Source of the DNA: Saururus chinensis | Lineage: Eukaryota > Streptophyta > Magnoliopsida > Piperales > Saururaceae | Length of the DNA: 64,000 nucleotides | Direction of reading: 5' to 3' | NCBI GenBank assembly: GCA_035235625.1 | Contig: CP141141.1 | Span: 11,529,968-11,593,967 of the forward strand | Shown here: positions 27,601 to 40,320 of the stretch, one piece after another | Layout: the number at the start of each line of letters is the position of its first letter | How positions within the stretch are numbered: the stretch's first letter is position 1 | Program-made: the position numbers and the translations under genes | The notes under the pieces: model-generated | Database searches by the model: none | Told to the model about the DNA's origin: nothing | What the model saw: the letters and a program-made list of their open reading frames with translations, nothing else

Positions 27601-29374
27601 ATGCCGATATAAATGAAAAAGAAGCCACATCATCTTATGGATAAAAGACTTCTCGAGTAGTTTTGGCTTTTTCTCGAAAACATGGGCTTAGGATACAAAT
27701 TTGTAATATTTTAAAATAAAAAAGTGCAGATTCAGCTCAAAAATTGTTTTGAGTAAGGTGAGTTGGAGTCTCAATGCAGCCAAAATGGAGTCAAATATTG
27801 GAATTTTAAATATATCATACCAAGTAATATTAACTTTTAAATTAAAATTTTAATTTATTATGTGTAAAATTGTAAACATTTGTAAAAATATTACATTATA
27901 TTAACCAATATTATATTTGAAAAAAGTATTGTAGAAAGATAGTCATATTAGCTAATGGGGTTTGATGAGTTTTTAAAGTTTGACTTAGAGACTCAAATGA
28001 GTCACTCGAATAATTAATCAAGTCAATAATAGTTGCGTTTCAAATTTGAGTCACAATGAAGACTTCAAAAGCTAAGAAGTGGAGTTCACTCGGGGAGTTT
28101 TGGGAGTTCTAAGGAAAATTAAACCATCTTTCCCAAACTTGCAAAACGTTGCTAGGTTAATATCCAAAAAACTGCAAAAAGTTGCTGCGCCTTGGAACAA
28201 TGTTAGGAAAATCAGTGAGCCTTGTAGAGATAGCATAATTTGCCTTGCAAATAAGTGAATCGCAGAAATTTTTCTTGAAACAACAATTTAAAATGTAAAA
28301 GTGAAATTTCTAAAAAATATTTCAATTTTGCTCAAATATACAAGATGTACCTCTAACATAAAACAATCAAACAAATCATATGGTTATTTAAATATTTTGC
28401 ACAATTTTTCTCGGAAATAATTATCGTTGAGGCCTTAAACAATTTGTATAGTCGTTCTTCCAACTTGCTCGTTTATCCTACATTGGTATTATTTAGAAAA
28501 CCAGGGTGCAAGCCCTTGATTGATAGAAAATGTTCAATATCCTAACTAGCTCTACTTAAGATGCACTAAGGTTCCAAGACACATACAAGGGCCCATAAAT
28601 TTGAACAAGCACTAACACTCTAGAAGTCCAATGACAAATTTCCTCTTTCGATACCTTCAGGTGTCATCCCCTTGAGTATTGAGAAGCCACATATAGCAAA
28701 GGTGGGGCAATTCTTCCCCATGGAATTTGTTTAACTACTTTATATGCATATAAAATTGTAAAAAGTTTATCTTAAACTTTGAAAATTGTCCCTCTTGTGT
28801 TTTCCTTAAGAGTTTCTTTTTTGTAAATTATCATCAATTCAAATTTTTATTTTGCCTCCCCAGCTAAGAGTTTTGGCTTCCCTTTGTTCCCAATTATGGA
28901 GCTGTCGTGTAGGAACCGATTAGGAAGATATCATAAGGATAATAATTTTCTTACACTACTTTTTGTCCAACAAAATCTTACATAAAGTTTTAATTAGGCA
29001 GAGAAAAATTGGGTCATTTAATTGTCATGTGAGACACTTTTTTTCTGTCCAAATAACACCTAATGCAAACTTTTGTTAGACAGAAAATAATGTATAATTA
29101 ATTATCATCATCTATATCATAATCATACTCAAACTCAAACTCGAGTAGCTAGCTAGCCTATAACTGAGTAGGAAGATTATATAAAAATTTATTTACTTTG
29201 GTATAAGTTTAGTGCATGACTTGCTCGTCGGTTTTGTCTCATTATTTGGATTGGTGTGTCATTAAATTGTTCTCCCAGGAAATTATGCAAGATCCCCATG
29301 TGGCAGCAGATGGCTTTACCTATGAAGGGGAGGCTAAGGATGGTTTCTTGGAGGGAACGATGCATCCCCCATGA

Positions 29375-31273
29375 CCAATCTCAAATTCACCCACAAGGAG
29401 CTCATTCCCAACCGTGCTCTTCATTCAACAATACAAGAATGGTTGCAACTACGACGTTCCAAATCGCTCCTTTTCCCGTTAAGTTTGTCTATTAAGTTGG
29501 ATTTATTTTCTCATCCTGATTCTCTATGTTTTTCTAGTGAATTATGAATGCATGATCATGTGCTTGTCTGTACATAAGGTTACTCATAGTGTAACATATG
29601 CAATATGAAAGATAATTGTATAGTACTAGAGAAAGATATTTGTAATCTCTCGTCGTTAAAGAGCATAGGTTATTGTACTTCTTTCTTATTATGAAACCAT
29701 ATTTACAAGTTGAGGTGTGCTATCATTTTTTCCAAAAAGAAAAACGATTATATAGAGAAACCCCATTAAACTTGGTAGACATGTAAAATAAAGTTTACAT
29801 AGTGGGGAGCCAGAAATCTCCATTTGGGGGGGCAACCTACTATGTTTTCATTTTTGCAGTTTTTTTTTTTACTTTTTTTTTGTAAATTTATAGGTCTTAC
29901 TTAATAATCCCCCCTTTCAACATTAATAGCTCCATTTTCTTTTTTAAAATAAGTTAATTTTAATTCATGTTAAAAAAACAAATGGAGTTATTAATATGGG
30001 ATGAGGGAGTATTAATTTAAAGTTTATATTCCTATTAACATGATTACTAATAAGAATAATTTTGTCCCTTTTAGGATGACTACTGATAAGCATGAAATGG
30101 TTATTAATTGATGATAAATTAAAATTTTAATGAACACAATCTTAGTCCATTCAATTTACTAGAATACTAGGTCAAGCATTTACCCTATTTAAGAAAATAT
30201 GAATATTTAGTATAAAATTATAATTTAATTTAAAATTATAAATAAATTTAAATATAAAGGATTAGCAAGAAAAAAGAAATAGTGAGGGTCATTGGATTCA
30301 TTGCTTCTAAGAATATTATACTAAGGGAGTACGTAATATGTGAAGAATGAGAGAAGACGCCTTTTCTGGTTACAATGAATTGAAAGATAACAAGCTTATA
30401 TATATACTCTTAGTTAGGGCAAGGCTATAGTGAATAAAAATCCATTGATCTGCTTAAAATTACAAGATTACCAAGACATCAAAGCAATAGAAAGGGAAAA
30501 TTATATATATAATATTTAAAAAATATTTACCAATATAGTGGAGAGAGAAAAATAATTATGAAAATGATGTTCATTTTGACCACGTAGGCATAAGCTAAGT
30601 GTTAGCACATGCGTGCCTTTTTAAATTTTTTTTTTATGATTTCATCCTTGACGAAATCTATTTTTAAGTAAAACAGATTTAGTCCTTCACAAGGAAGGAC
30701 GAAATTAACTTAAGTCAATTTCGTCCATATGAAGGATGAAATCTACCCCCTTATACAAACCTGCCTGTTCCGCGCTCGTCAGTTTACAAATTGCATCGCA
30801 CTCAGCAGTCGCCCCTCCGTCCATGATCGTTCTCCGCCCATTGCACTCGGTTGTCACCCCTCCATCTATGGGCAGTTCCCCCCTCCGTCACACTCTGCTT
30901 TCACCCCTCCATCCATGGGCTAAAAGCACACAACAGTTCCATCATTCGTCCCTTCTCTTCCCTTGCTCAAATTGGCTGTTCGAAATCATCTTTCCTTTCG
31001 GCTTTGCTTGTTTTGCACGTTGTATGATCGGGTAAGTTGGCATGTCCCATTGGCTTTGCACCAAGAGTGGGGGGTTGATTGATGCTGGTTGTGAGCGTGG
31101 AAGGTAACATCAGTATCAATTATTGTATCGATAACAATGAATATGGGTGCATGTCAATGATATACTAAGTACCCACAAAAACCAGTTGACATACGCCAAT
31201 AATACTAGTACATGATAAGCCTATGAGAAGAGGAGAGTGAGGGGTTTAATTGTCCTTTCTAACCATAGGTCCC
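29375..31273. other. 3' end of the U-box gene and intergenic DNA
   Basis: From about 29354 the remaining U-box coding sequence is present but one frame over (…SPMTNLKF…, …LIPNRALHSTIQEWL…), reaching a TGA at 29545-29547. Beyond it the DNA is AT-rich with a Stowaway-like MITE at 29905-30011. No further gene is supported; the reading frame at 30729-31035 shows CCTCC-rich repeated phrases and no known domain. Confidence 0.6.
29905..30011. mobile_element. Stowaway-like MITE
   Basis: The left end TCCCCCCTTTCAACATTAATAG and the right end CTATTAATATGGGATGAGGGAGTA (complement taken across the centre) pair over about 45 bp; AAATAAGTTAATTTTAATTCATG forms the centre. The element is about 107 bp. Confidence 0.6.
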
Positions 31274-31416
31274 CACTACCAAAAAAGAAGTATTACTTGC
31301 GCATTTATAATGACATTTCAAAAAATTGTCACTAAAAGTTAAATTATGAGCAATGTTTCTAATAAAACATCACCAATCATTGAACATTAACGACTTCACA
31401 TGTAAAACATTGCTAA
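31274..31416. mobile_element. CACTA-like left terminus
   Basis: CACTACCAAAAAAGAAG at 31274 resembles the CACTACAAGAAA end of plant CACTA transposons. It is followed by subterminal short repeats (CATTTATAATGACATT, TTGTCACTAAAAG, CATTGCTAA). A Harbinger-type element interrupts it at 31417. I could not find a matching right end, so its extent is unknown. Confidence 0.45.
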
Positions 31417-32103
31417 GGCGTCGTTTGGATGACTCTTTGTGTCATATGGAAAGTTGCTTTTAGTTGAAATTGCTTTTTGAAAAACAAAGCAAAAGCAGGT
31501 TATGAAAAGTTAGTTTTTCAAAAAAACTTCTAAAAAACTTGTTTGGGTAGCCATTGTATTATATATCATCTTTGTTATGAAAAATATTTATTTTGTCTTC
31601 AAATAATTAGAGGGAAAAAGGTTGGGTGGATGAGAGTGCTCATCAATGGTGGACGAGGGTGGTCATGAATGGCGGATGAGGGTAGTCATGGTGGGAGAAG
31701 GGGAAATTTTTTTTTACTGAAGAGGAGAAAATAGAAGGGAATTAGCACATGAGAGAAAAAAAAAATTATGTGAGGGCCTCATGGTGGAGGAGAAGGGGGA
31801 ATGGGGTTTTACTAGATAGGAAAACACACACATGCAAAAAGGAAAAAAATGCAAAAGAGTGTTATAGCAAAAGAGAAGAGAATGACAAAAATGTTAACTT
31901 GTGATATTTTTACTTTTTTTGATACACATTTAGCCTAACTAAGTAAAAAGCGGTTGAATAGCAAAAACAAGTCAAAATAGAAATAAAGGTGTTTTTGAAA
32001 AAAAGCGTGCTTTTAATCTAAATTGCCTAAACAAATAAGATTTATATGGAAAACAAAAAAAAGCGGACAGAAAGCGGTTACAAAGTGTCATCCAAACGAT
32101 GCC
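31417..32103. mobile_element. Harbinger/Tourist-type element with TAA target duplication
   Basis: The ends GGCGTCGTTTGGATGAC (31417) and GTCATCCAAACGATGCC (to 32103) are complementary with one mismatch. They are flanked by TAA at 31414-31416 and 32104-32106, the 3-bp duplication typical of PIF/Harbinger elements. The 687-bp interior has no transposase, so it is non-autonomous. The interior also pairs partly (AAAGCAAAAGCA.. and ..GCGTGCTTTT). Confidence 0.85.
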
Positions 32104-34391
32104 TAAATCTCTTGGATTTTTATAGATAAACATGATGCTCAGGGATAAATGCTTGCAATATGCTTAACCTCTCCCGCACATCTTGCCCACTGCCGTGGAG
32201 TTTCTCCATTTCCGTTGAGATGCATTCATCTCCCTTTCAACCCCAATCAATTCCCTTGTCTGTATGATCTTCTCTTAAAGAAGATGACGAGACTGCGAAG
32301 ACCAATGGTGAGTCCGTTAATGGATTGGGTGGGATCTGAATTGAAGGCGTGGTGATGGAGGAGGAGATCATTTTGGTCAGGGTGATATGTCGCCTCCCCT
32401 ACGCGATTTTCATCTTTGATGCTTCCTTTTCCTCCTTTTTAGTTCCAGCCCATGCAAGCGGCCATCAATGACAATGCGTCTTCCTTCTATTCGCAGGAAC
32501 CCGTATCAGGAGCTTAGGGTGGAGTCCATGTAGAGTAGCGTACTAGCACGAGTAAGGGGAGGACGTGAGCCTTAGGAGTGGTGCCTTAAAAAAAATAATT
32601 GAATTTTTAAAAAATTATCTCTACACATGCATATACAAAATAAGTTAATATATATGATTAAGAGGTTATTAATCAAATTAAATTGAATTTAAGAGTGATA
32701 CACACTGCTCTGGGTTGATCAGCCCTGGGACGTCAAATTCCTTCATGCGCTAATGTCCGATGAATTAAATTTAATATTAATTTAATTAAAGGAAGATAAG
32801 AATACCTTGATTATATATAGATCCTTCACAAATCTTATACAATGAAATGTATATCAAATTTGATGGAGTGCCTTAGCTTTTCTTCTTCAATCCTCTTATA
32901 GATATAGATGATGATACGACTCCCACGATGATCATCAAGCAATAGAAGATGATGAGGGAGGGAGAGAGGGGTGGCCAACCCTCTTCTTCTTTCTCCTTGT
33001 GCACTACGACAAGAGGGGAGAAGGAGAGAGGGGACGTGATTGGGAGAGAGGGGAGAAAGAGGGAGGCATGCCACTTGGGGCTTCCCCTCCCTCTTTTTTT
33101 TTTAATACTCCCTCTCCCTTAATGTGCTTAAGTAAATGGGCCTTTAATATGAGTTCTACCAGATTAATCTAGAGGGTCTGACACAATGAGAATAGGCTAT
33201 GTTTCTCAAAGCCCATGGAAGCCTCGCACGCGACCATGCTTGCGATAGGGTCCACTCCTCGTTAAGTATAGTTCAACTATGAATACTTATTATAGTCGAG
33301 CCCTACAAAGTGAATATGCACACCTTAGTTACATGTGTAGTGTGTGTGTTAGATGTGGGTCCTATGTGAATATGAGACACAAAAGTTCCTGTGAGGTTAG
33401 CGCCACCACCTCTACTATCCTTGGACTCTATAGCCCGTACTAGTTCGCTCGCACCACAAACAAAGGTAAACTATATAGGCCTGAGCCCGTACTATGGTCT
33501 AATAATCCCCTTTGTACATTTTTTACCATCTTAGTTATTCGCTCAACTAGTCCTCAAGAACAGTTTTTTATTTTTATTATTATTATCATGATTTTTTTCG
33601 TGCTCTTCTCGTCATCTTAGATGACACTTCTTTTGCTTTCTTTCCCCTCTTTTTGGGCTTTACTTGTTTGTCTAATTGACTGTATTTTGGAACTATCAAT
33701 CAATAATAAGTAGGGAACGAAAAATAGAAATAGGCATTCTGTTGATCTCGTTTTCAATTAGATCGTGCAATTAGAGGTTGTGGGGGGTAGATGAAGAAAC
33801 GTGTCTGCCTTTTCCAAATTCATTATTTAATTGACGTAATTTATTGCATTTATTTTGATAAAATATGCTGGAAAGTGAAAGTAGGCTATATTGATGTTCA
33901 TAGGTTATTTGAAATAATATATTGCTCTTACTGGACCCTGAAAAGGAGATGCAACCAAAGGTTTTTTAACTATATTGAAACATAATCCCAAGTAGATAAT
34001 GGAGTGGATTGTAAAAAGTAAAAAAAAATGCATTATCAAATGCGCTATGCGCCATGAATTGTACATAACTTGGGAAATGGCAAAACTGAGCGCTTCTTCA
34101 TAACCCCATATTCTTGCAAAAATGCTGATACGTAATTTTTGGCATTAGTTTCTCATGATAATGATGCGAATGATGATATAATTATCGTTATTACATGAAT
34201 ACTATTACTCCTATTCTTAGGACGACTCTGATCTCCCAGATTTATGATAATTTGTCATCTTTGAACTATGGAAAATGTATCTTTCTACTAGTGTTATGTT
34301 GATATCAAGTTTAGTCATCAAGATCTTGCTAAAAAAAGTTCACTCATCAGGAATGCTATAATTGACTACAAAAGCTTATTACCAAACAAAT
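32104..34391. other. Intergenic DNA without a supported gene
   Basis: Mixed-composition sequence with no recognisable protein domain. The reading frames at 32149-32355, 32835-33074 and 33791-33985 carry no known motifs. A degenerate Stowaway-type end (TACTCCCTCTCCCTTAATGTG) is visible near 33104-33125. Confidence 0.5.
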
Positions 34392-36464
34392 AACTACTAC
34401 AATAAAAGTATAAAAAGTCCCATTGCAAAATTAGCTGCGCTTTTTTTTGCCTCACAAATACTCAATTGCAACTTTTTTTTAATTTCCGTCACCAATAATT
34501 ACTAGTGACTTTTTAAATTATGCCTCAAATAGATATTAGCAAAAGTTATTAAACATCGCTAATATCTACATTTATAATGATGTTTATATTTAACGTCACT
34601 AAGAGTACATTATTTAGAGACGTTTTCATAAAACATCAATAACATTGATTCTTTTGATAAACAATTTTATGTGCCGCTAATTTCATAATATTAGCGATGT
34701 TGTTGAAAATGTTGCTAATGAACTTTAAATTTTAGAAAAAATAAAAACCTATTTATTAACAACACTTTAAAAATATTGCTAATAATAAAATAATTTTATT
34801 TATTTTTAAAATCCGACTGGAGGAGAGGAGAGGGAGTTACTGGGTTTTGGGGGGGGGCGGGCGTGGGGGGAGTCAAGCCAGGAGAATGGGGGGGAGTAGG
34901 GAGAGCGACGGGGATTGGGAAGAGAGGGAGGGGTGCTTGGCCACCAGCAAGGGAGATGGGGGGAGAATATAGTATGTGGCCAAAAATTTGCTTGCATACC
35001 CAGACTATTTGTGTTGTGATGCTTACTTAAAGCATCGCAAATAATTCCATATTTGCAACTTTTAGAATAAAATGTCGTAAATAATATGTGTTATATGCGT
35101 TATCATCAAACATTTCCATTGAAGGTTTCAACTTTGATTTTAATCTAAGCAATTTACACTTATCTGTAGCTCGTGCCCACATTTTCTCACTAACCTGCTA
35201 CTAGTTGACTGTTGACATTTACTTCTAATTGTGGTAATAGAGCATCACTTGACGTTCAACTTCTAATTTTGGTAACAAATATGAATTTCTAGGTGCCAAG
35301 GTAATGAGAATTTTATTTTATTTTCAAGTAAAAGAGAAACATGAGCTGCCACCTAATGCGTGACATTGCAGTTATAGGTTTTAAAACATGTGTATTATAT
35401 TAAAAATTAGTATATAAAGTTGTCATCTTGAAGAGTAGACATGAATAGAAGAAATTTGACACGTACCAAAATAAGCTTATATATGGATCTCATTATCTCA
35501 TTGATCGTTAGCTAGTCAGAATCGGAGTAAGTGTGTTTAGTGGCTAGTTTGGATTCCTCCCCATCAACCAACATCTAGTTACGAGTTTGTTACGAGTTAA
35601 GGAGAGGGCGAGGGAGAAGGGCAAAGGTAGCAAGTAGTGATTGGGGTCTGAGGACGAGGTGGAGGTGTTTTGGCCAGAAAATATAACATTTAATTTATTT
35701 TTTTCCTACTCCAGTGGGACCTGGGGGGCGGGGGAGGGAGGGACTTGGTGGGAAAGAGGGGGAGCGGGAAGGGGCCAAATTCCGGTTAGAGGAGGAGGAG
35801 AGGGGGGGAAACAGGAAATTTTAATTTAATTTTGAAGAAACTATTTATTATGTAATTCAATTTCAAAGTACTTTTATTTTTAATAAATATTAAGTAAAAA
35901 TAATATTATTTGCAACATATATGTTTTATACATAGCAAATAAAGTTGATTATTTGCGACGTATAAACATAAACGTCGCAACTAATCATGTTATCTGGGAT
36001 GTATAATCTTATGCATAAAAAACACTAATTTTTATAATTATATTTTAAATAATATATTTTATGTAAATCAAATAATATTTATTTAATATACACATACAAG
36101 AGATATAATTATGAAAAAAATAAATTAAATGTTTTAGCTCCACTCATACGTGACTAAATATATTAATTTACATTATTTTAGATAATTATATTGTATGAAT
36201 TTATATATTAAATAATATATTTTGGAGGAATTGATTAAAAAGACTTTTTAATACATTGTCTTATACAAAATGTCTCAAACTTTCAATCAATACACAAAAT
36301 GGCCCTATGCACATGTAAACCCGTACACATGTCGCGTGAATTGTCTAAAATGCCTATTTTCTTATTTACTTCCTTTTAACTTCACTAAGTCACTGATTCT
36401 CATTTCCACCACCTTCGCCATTGGTTCTATTGCCTACACCACCAACTTTATTATCTTCATCACC

Positions 36465-37050
36465 AGCTTCGTTTCATTTGATTTCGTCTTCACCTTCTCC
36501 GCCATTGTCACATTCTCTTCCTCCCCTCTTTATGCTCCTCTTCTTTTTCCTTCTCTCCTCCTCCTCTTATTCCTTTTCCTTCTCGCCACCCCTCCTCCTT
36601 CTCCTTTTCCTCCCTCCCTCATGTCCTATTTCTCTCTGTCCTCTTCTCCTCCTCCCCTCCTCTATATCCTCCTCCCTTTTCCTCCTTGGTCACCTCCCCT
36701 TCCTCCTTGCTAGAATCTAACAAGACCGGTTATAAACTATCTCGTGGAGTTATTGTAAATCTATTTTTTTATCTATAAGTTTAAATCTTAAAAAATGAAC
36801 CTATAAACATGTTAAACAACTCAAAAACCAAGAATGAGTTTAATTTGTACTTGATTTTGAGCTTTCTCTAATGCTAACCCAAACATCATACTAACAGTCA
36901 CTTGCCGACAATCAGATTTGCTTCAATAATGGTGATGTAAGATAACATTATGAGTGACAATGTCTCCTTAAGTATTTACAATGAACTATATTAACAAACC
37001 ACATAGATAAAATGAAAATAGAGCAAATTTTAGACATGCGATTGTCAGCT
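36465..37050. repeat. Left arm of a long inverted repeat (foldback)
   Basis: This arm pairs with 37255-37638 plus 39795-39998 on the other side of a 200-bp spacer. Matching blocks include TCTTCCTCCCCTCT, GAATCTAACAAGA, TATGAACC/CATAAACATGT, GCACTTGATTCTAAGC versus GTACTTGATTTTGAGC, and TGACAATGTC versus GACATTATCA. The pyrimidine-rich part (36500-36715) gives long but meaningless reading frames. Confidence 0.8.
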
Positions 37051-37254
37051 GTATCGATTGCTGGCTATGGGCTGTCGAATGTCCTAATTGTCGATTGTCG
37101 TGCATTAGTAAAAATTTGTCGATGTCAGAGAAGAAGACTCTCACTTCTAGTGCTAGAAAAGAAAGTGGTTTATGCCCCTAGACTTTAGGACAGTTGATAG
37201 TCGAGATATTTGACAGTCAATAGTCTATAACAGATAGTTGACAGTCGATAGATA

Positions 37255-37638
37255 CATGTTTAAAATTGGCTATATTTTTATTTTATCCATATAGTTTGTT
37301 AAGATTGTTCATTGTAAATATATTGGGGTGACATTATCACTTATAATGTTAACTTAAATCCCCTTTACTATAACAAATTTGATTGTCCACTCTCAACTGT
37401 CAATTATCGATTGCCAGTATGAGGTTTTGGGTTAGCATTATAGAAAGCTTAGAATCAAGTGCAAATAAAACTTACCTTTGGTTATGAGTAGTTTGACATG
37501 TTTATGGGTTCATATTTTAAGATTTGAGCTTGTTGATAAAAAAAAATTTAAACACTCCATTGGCTAGTTTGTAACTCATCTTGTTAGATTCCGCAGGGAG
37601 GAAGAGGAGGCGACCAAGGAGGAAAAGGGGAGGATGAT
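37255..37638. repeat. Right arm of the long inverted repeat, proximal part
   Basis: It is complementary to about 36650-37050 of the left arm, read in reverse. It is cut at 37638 by the solo LTR 37639-39794. The arm resumes at 39795 with the purine-rich complement of the CT-rich left end. Confidence 0.8.
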
Positions 37639-39794
37639 TGTAACACCACGTGTTCTGATTATGCCTAAAAAGAGGGTTAAACGTAATTATGTAAAATTTA
37701 GTTAAATTTTAAGGGGTTTCAAGGGATGGAATCCTGATATATGAGTAGAGCTTAAAGTAACGATCATAATGAACTGAGGAACAACGAAACGGAGGTCGGG
37801 AGCAAAAGTTACAACATCGAGAAGCATGCCACATGTGCGGGACCTACTTGAGAAGTGTTGAATAACCTACCCATGTGGGGTCTAGTTTCTAAGGGCTTGT
37901 TAATACGAGTCCATCTATACAAAGAAAGCACAATTCCAACTTTGGGATAAGAAGTTATCACATTTTGAAGTTAGAATTGTATTTGAATGAAATAATAATA
38001 AAATATTAAAGAAATGACAGAATAGTTGATGTTGCTGGAACCGAGCCGCCGATGCACCGAGCCACACCATTGTGGCCGTCCATGCGATCACGTGCACATC
38101 TGCCACACTGGCCACATGATGAAGCCCCAATGGGCGCGTGACACATGGAACATGCTTGTGTGCACATATTCTCCTTTCCGCCGTAAGCTTGCACGCCTTC
38201 TCATATAAATTCTAATTTCTGTTCAAACTTTGGAAAAAGTTTTCTTGTCCATTCTGAGTCCATTTTCGTTTGTTCAAAAGGAGTTGTAGGTAATTTGAGG
38301 ATGTTCTATGCAATGGAAGCATTCATTCATCGAATTAGTGACTCCATAAGGTGGAAAACGCTCTGGGACAAGAGGAGTCTCTCCCCGAAGAGAGAGAAGT
38401 GGCCCAGATTATGAGGAGGCTTCGTCCTCCATCTTCGGGCCATAACAAGGGAAGTGGCCCCAAGTAGGGGAGACTCCATCCTTCACAGAAGGGCCACGTA
38501 GTGTGAGATACATCCCCGGGTTAAGGGGAGGTTCTGTCCGCAACTTATAGGCACGAAAAGAGAAAATATTCTCCGGCTAAGGGGAAGTTCTATTTGTCAT
38601 CTATGAATGTTTCTAGAGAGAAAAGTGTCTTGAGATAAGTGGAAAGTTTGTCTGTCATCTACAGACATGCAGAGAGAGAAAATTGTCTCCAAATAAGGGG
38701 AAGGTTTGTCTGTCATCTACGGGTGCGTAGAGAGAAAAGTGTCTCCGGGTAGGGGAGGTTCTGTCCACTACCTAAAAGCACGAGAAGTATGAAATGTCCT
38801 AAGTTAAGGGGAGGTTATGTCCATCGCCTTCGGGCCACAATGAGGAAAACATCCCAAGTTAAAGGGAATGTCTGTTCGCCGACTTCAGATGTAATAAGAA
38901 AGATGTTACGGAGCTTGAGGAGGTTCTACTGCCATCTTCAGACCTAAAAGGGTGGACACTATGAGGATATGAGAAATTTTGAATGTTGCTCTAGCTACTT
39001 CAATAAGTGCATGGGAGTAAGTTTTTCTGACCTTTTGATTTAACATGATTTATATGCATGCACACCTTAGTATTATTAATATACTAATTAATATACTAAG
39101 ATATATGATTTGCTATGACATGATATATTTTGATATGTTCCAATTCAATGTACTTTGATACACTCTGTTGTGATTCAATCTACTCCGAAATGCTCTGTTG
39201 TGATCTAATATGCTCCGATCTGACCTGATATGACTGGTTATGGTTGGTTGAAATCTGATATAATCTGATGGGATCTAATATGATCCAGTTTGCCTCTGTT
39301 GTGTGTTCTGCTATGCTCTGTGATAGAGTGAGATGTGTGATTCCACTAATTTATGGACTTCTGTTCTACGCCGATGGTTTATGAGATTTCCGTCTAACTC
39401 TGAATGATTTATTTGGATATACAATTATACATATTTTAACATATATGATTTTGTGATGCCTGATGCATCTAATAGTCGTTAGGTATAACTACTTTCGGAT
39501 TTGATCGTATTGGAATAATATTGTACATGCTATCCAATACGTATGTAGGCAACCAACGATACAACAACGTTGACCTGATCCAAATTAATGATAGAATTAG
39601 GCTTGGTTTGGCCTAAGTGCTACAAAGCGCTAAAGTTCCGTACTACGTAGAGGAATGTTATGACTCTTGCACATAGAGTCCACCGCTCCTGGTTGGTATT
39701 GTTTTAAAATTTTCTAGTTAATTTGGTATAAACTCCCATTTTGTTTTCCAAATAACCACCGGTCCGGGTCAATTTTCCTGGTCGGGGTGTTACA
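37639..39794 (+). mobile_element. Solo LTR A (2156 bp), family L
   Basis: It starts TGTAACACCACGTGTTCTG and ends GGTCGGGGTGTTACA. The flanks ATGAT and AGGAT match at 4 of 5 positions. It is clearly homologous along its length to LTR B (60379-62530), including GAGGTCGGGAG, AAGCATGCCA and AATACGAGTCCAT. A TATAAAT lies at 38204-38210, followed by degenerate ~60-bp repeats (38340-38960). There is no coding. The TGTAAC..GTTACA ends are common in plant Gypsy LTRs; the subfamily is not identified. Confidence 0.85.
38340..38960. repeat. LTR-internal minisatellite, about 60-bp degenerate units
   Basis: The phrase GGGGAGGTTCTGTC..C..CTACGGGC..GAGAGAAAAGTGTC recurs about ten times. The same array type lies in LTR C (59510-60170) and LTR B (61050-61720), so it belongs to the family rather than to one copy. 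Confidence 0.75.
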
Positions 39795-39998
39795 AGGATA
39801 GAGTGGAGGGGAGGAGGAGAGAGGATAAAGAGAAAGAAGAGAGGAGGGAGGGAGGGAGGGAGGAAGAGGAGGAGAGGAGGAAGAGCATGAGGAGGAGGAG
39901 GAGAGAAGGTAAAATAAGAGGAGGAGGTGGCAGAGAGGGGAGGAAGAGATAGTGATGGTGGTAAAGAAGGTGAAAACAAAATTGGATGAAATTGAGTC
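39795..39998. repeat. Right arm of the long inverted repeat, distal part
   Basis: This purine-rich stretch (GAGGAGGAGAGAGG, GAAGGTGAAAACAAAATTGGATGAAAT) is complementary to about 36465-36650. It continues the right arm after the solo LTR. Confidence 0.75.
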
Positions 39999-40014
39999 CG
40001 TGGTAGGGATGCCA

Positions 40015-40320
40015 CTCGGGTCGGATATATGGTAAAACCCGACCTGACCCTAATGGGTTGAGTTTGGGTTTTCAAATTCAACCCTAATAGCTATTTGGGA
40101 CGGATTCGGGTTTACCATTTCTTAAATGGTTTTGGGTTTGAGTTTGGCAAAACCCGACCTAAATAAGGTTATAAATATAAAAATTTTATATTTTTTTTAT
40201 TTTGATAAAACCCTACCCGGCCCTAATAGGTCGGGGTTTAGATTTCCAAATTCAACCCGAATAGCTATTCAGGTCGGATTCAGGTTTACCATTTATTAAA
40301 TGGTTTACAGGGTCATTTTG
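40015..40320. mobile_element. hAT-like fragment with internal 174-bp direct repeat
   Basis: The stretch starts GTAGGGATGCCACTCGGGTCGG, like the TAGGGATGGCAA... ends of plant hAT elements. It then alternates AACCCGACC and GGTCGGG motifs. A segment ending ACCATTT.TTAAATGGTTT occurs twice, about 174 bp apart (near 40113 and 40287). It is non-coding. Confidence 0.5.

Noticed and set aside
36270-36713. 147-aa Ser/Pro/Leu-rich reading frame
   Set aside because: Low-complexity frame from the pyrimidine-rich arm of the long inverted repeat; no domain is recognisable.
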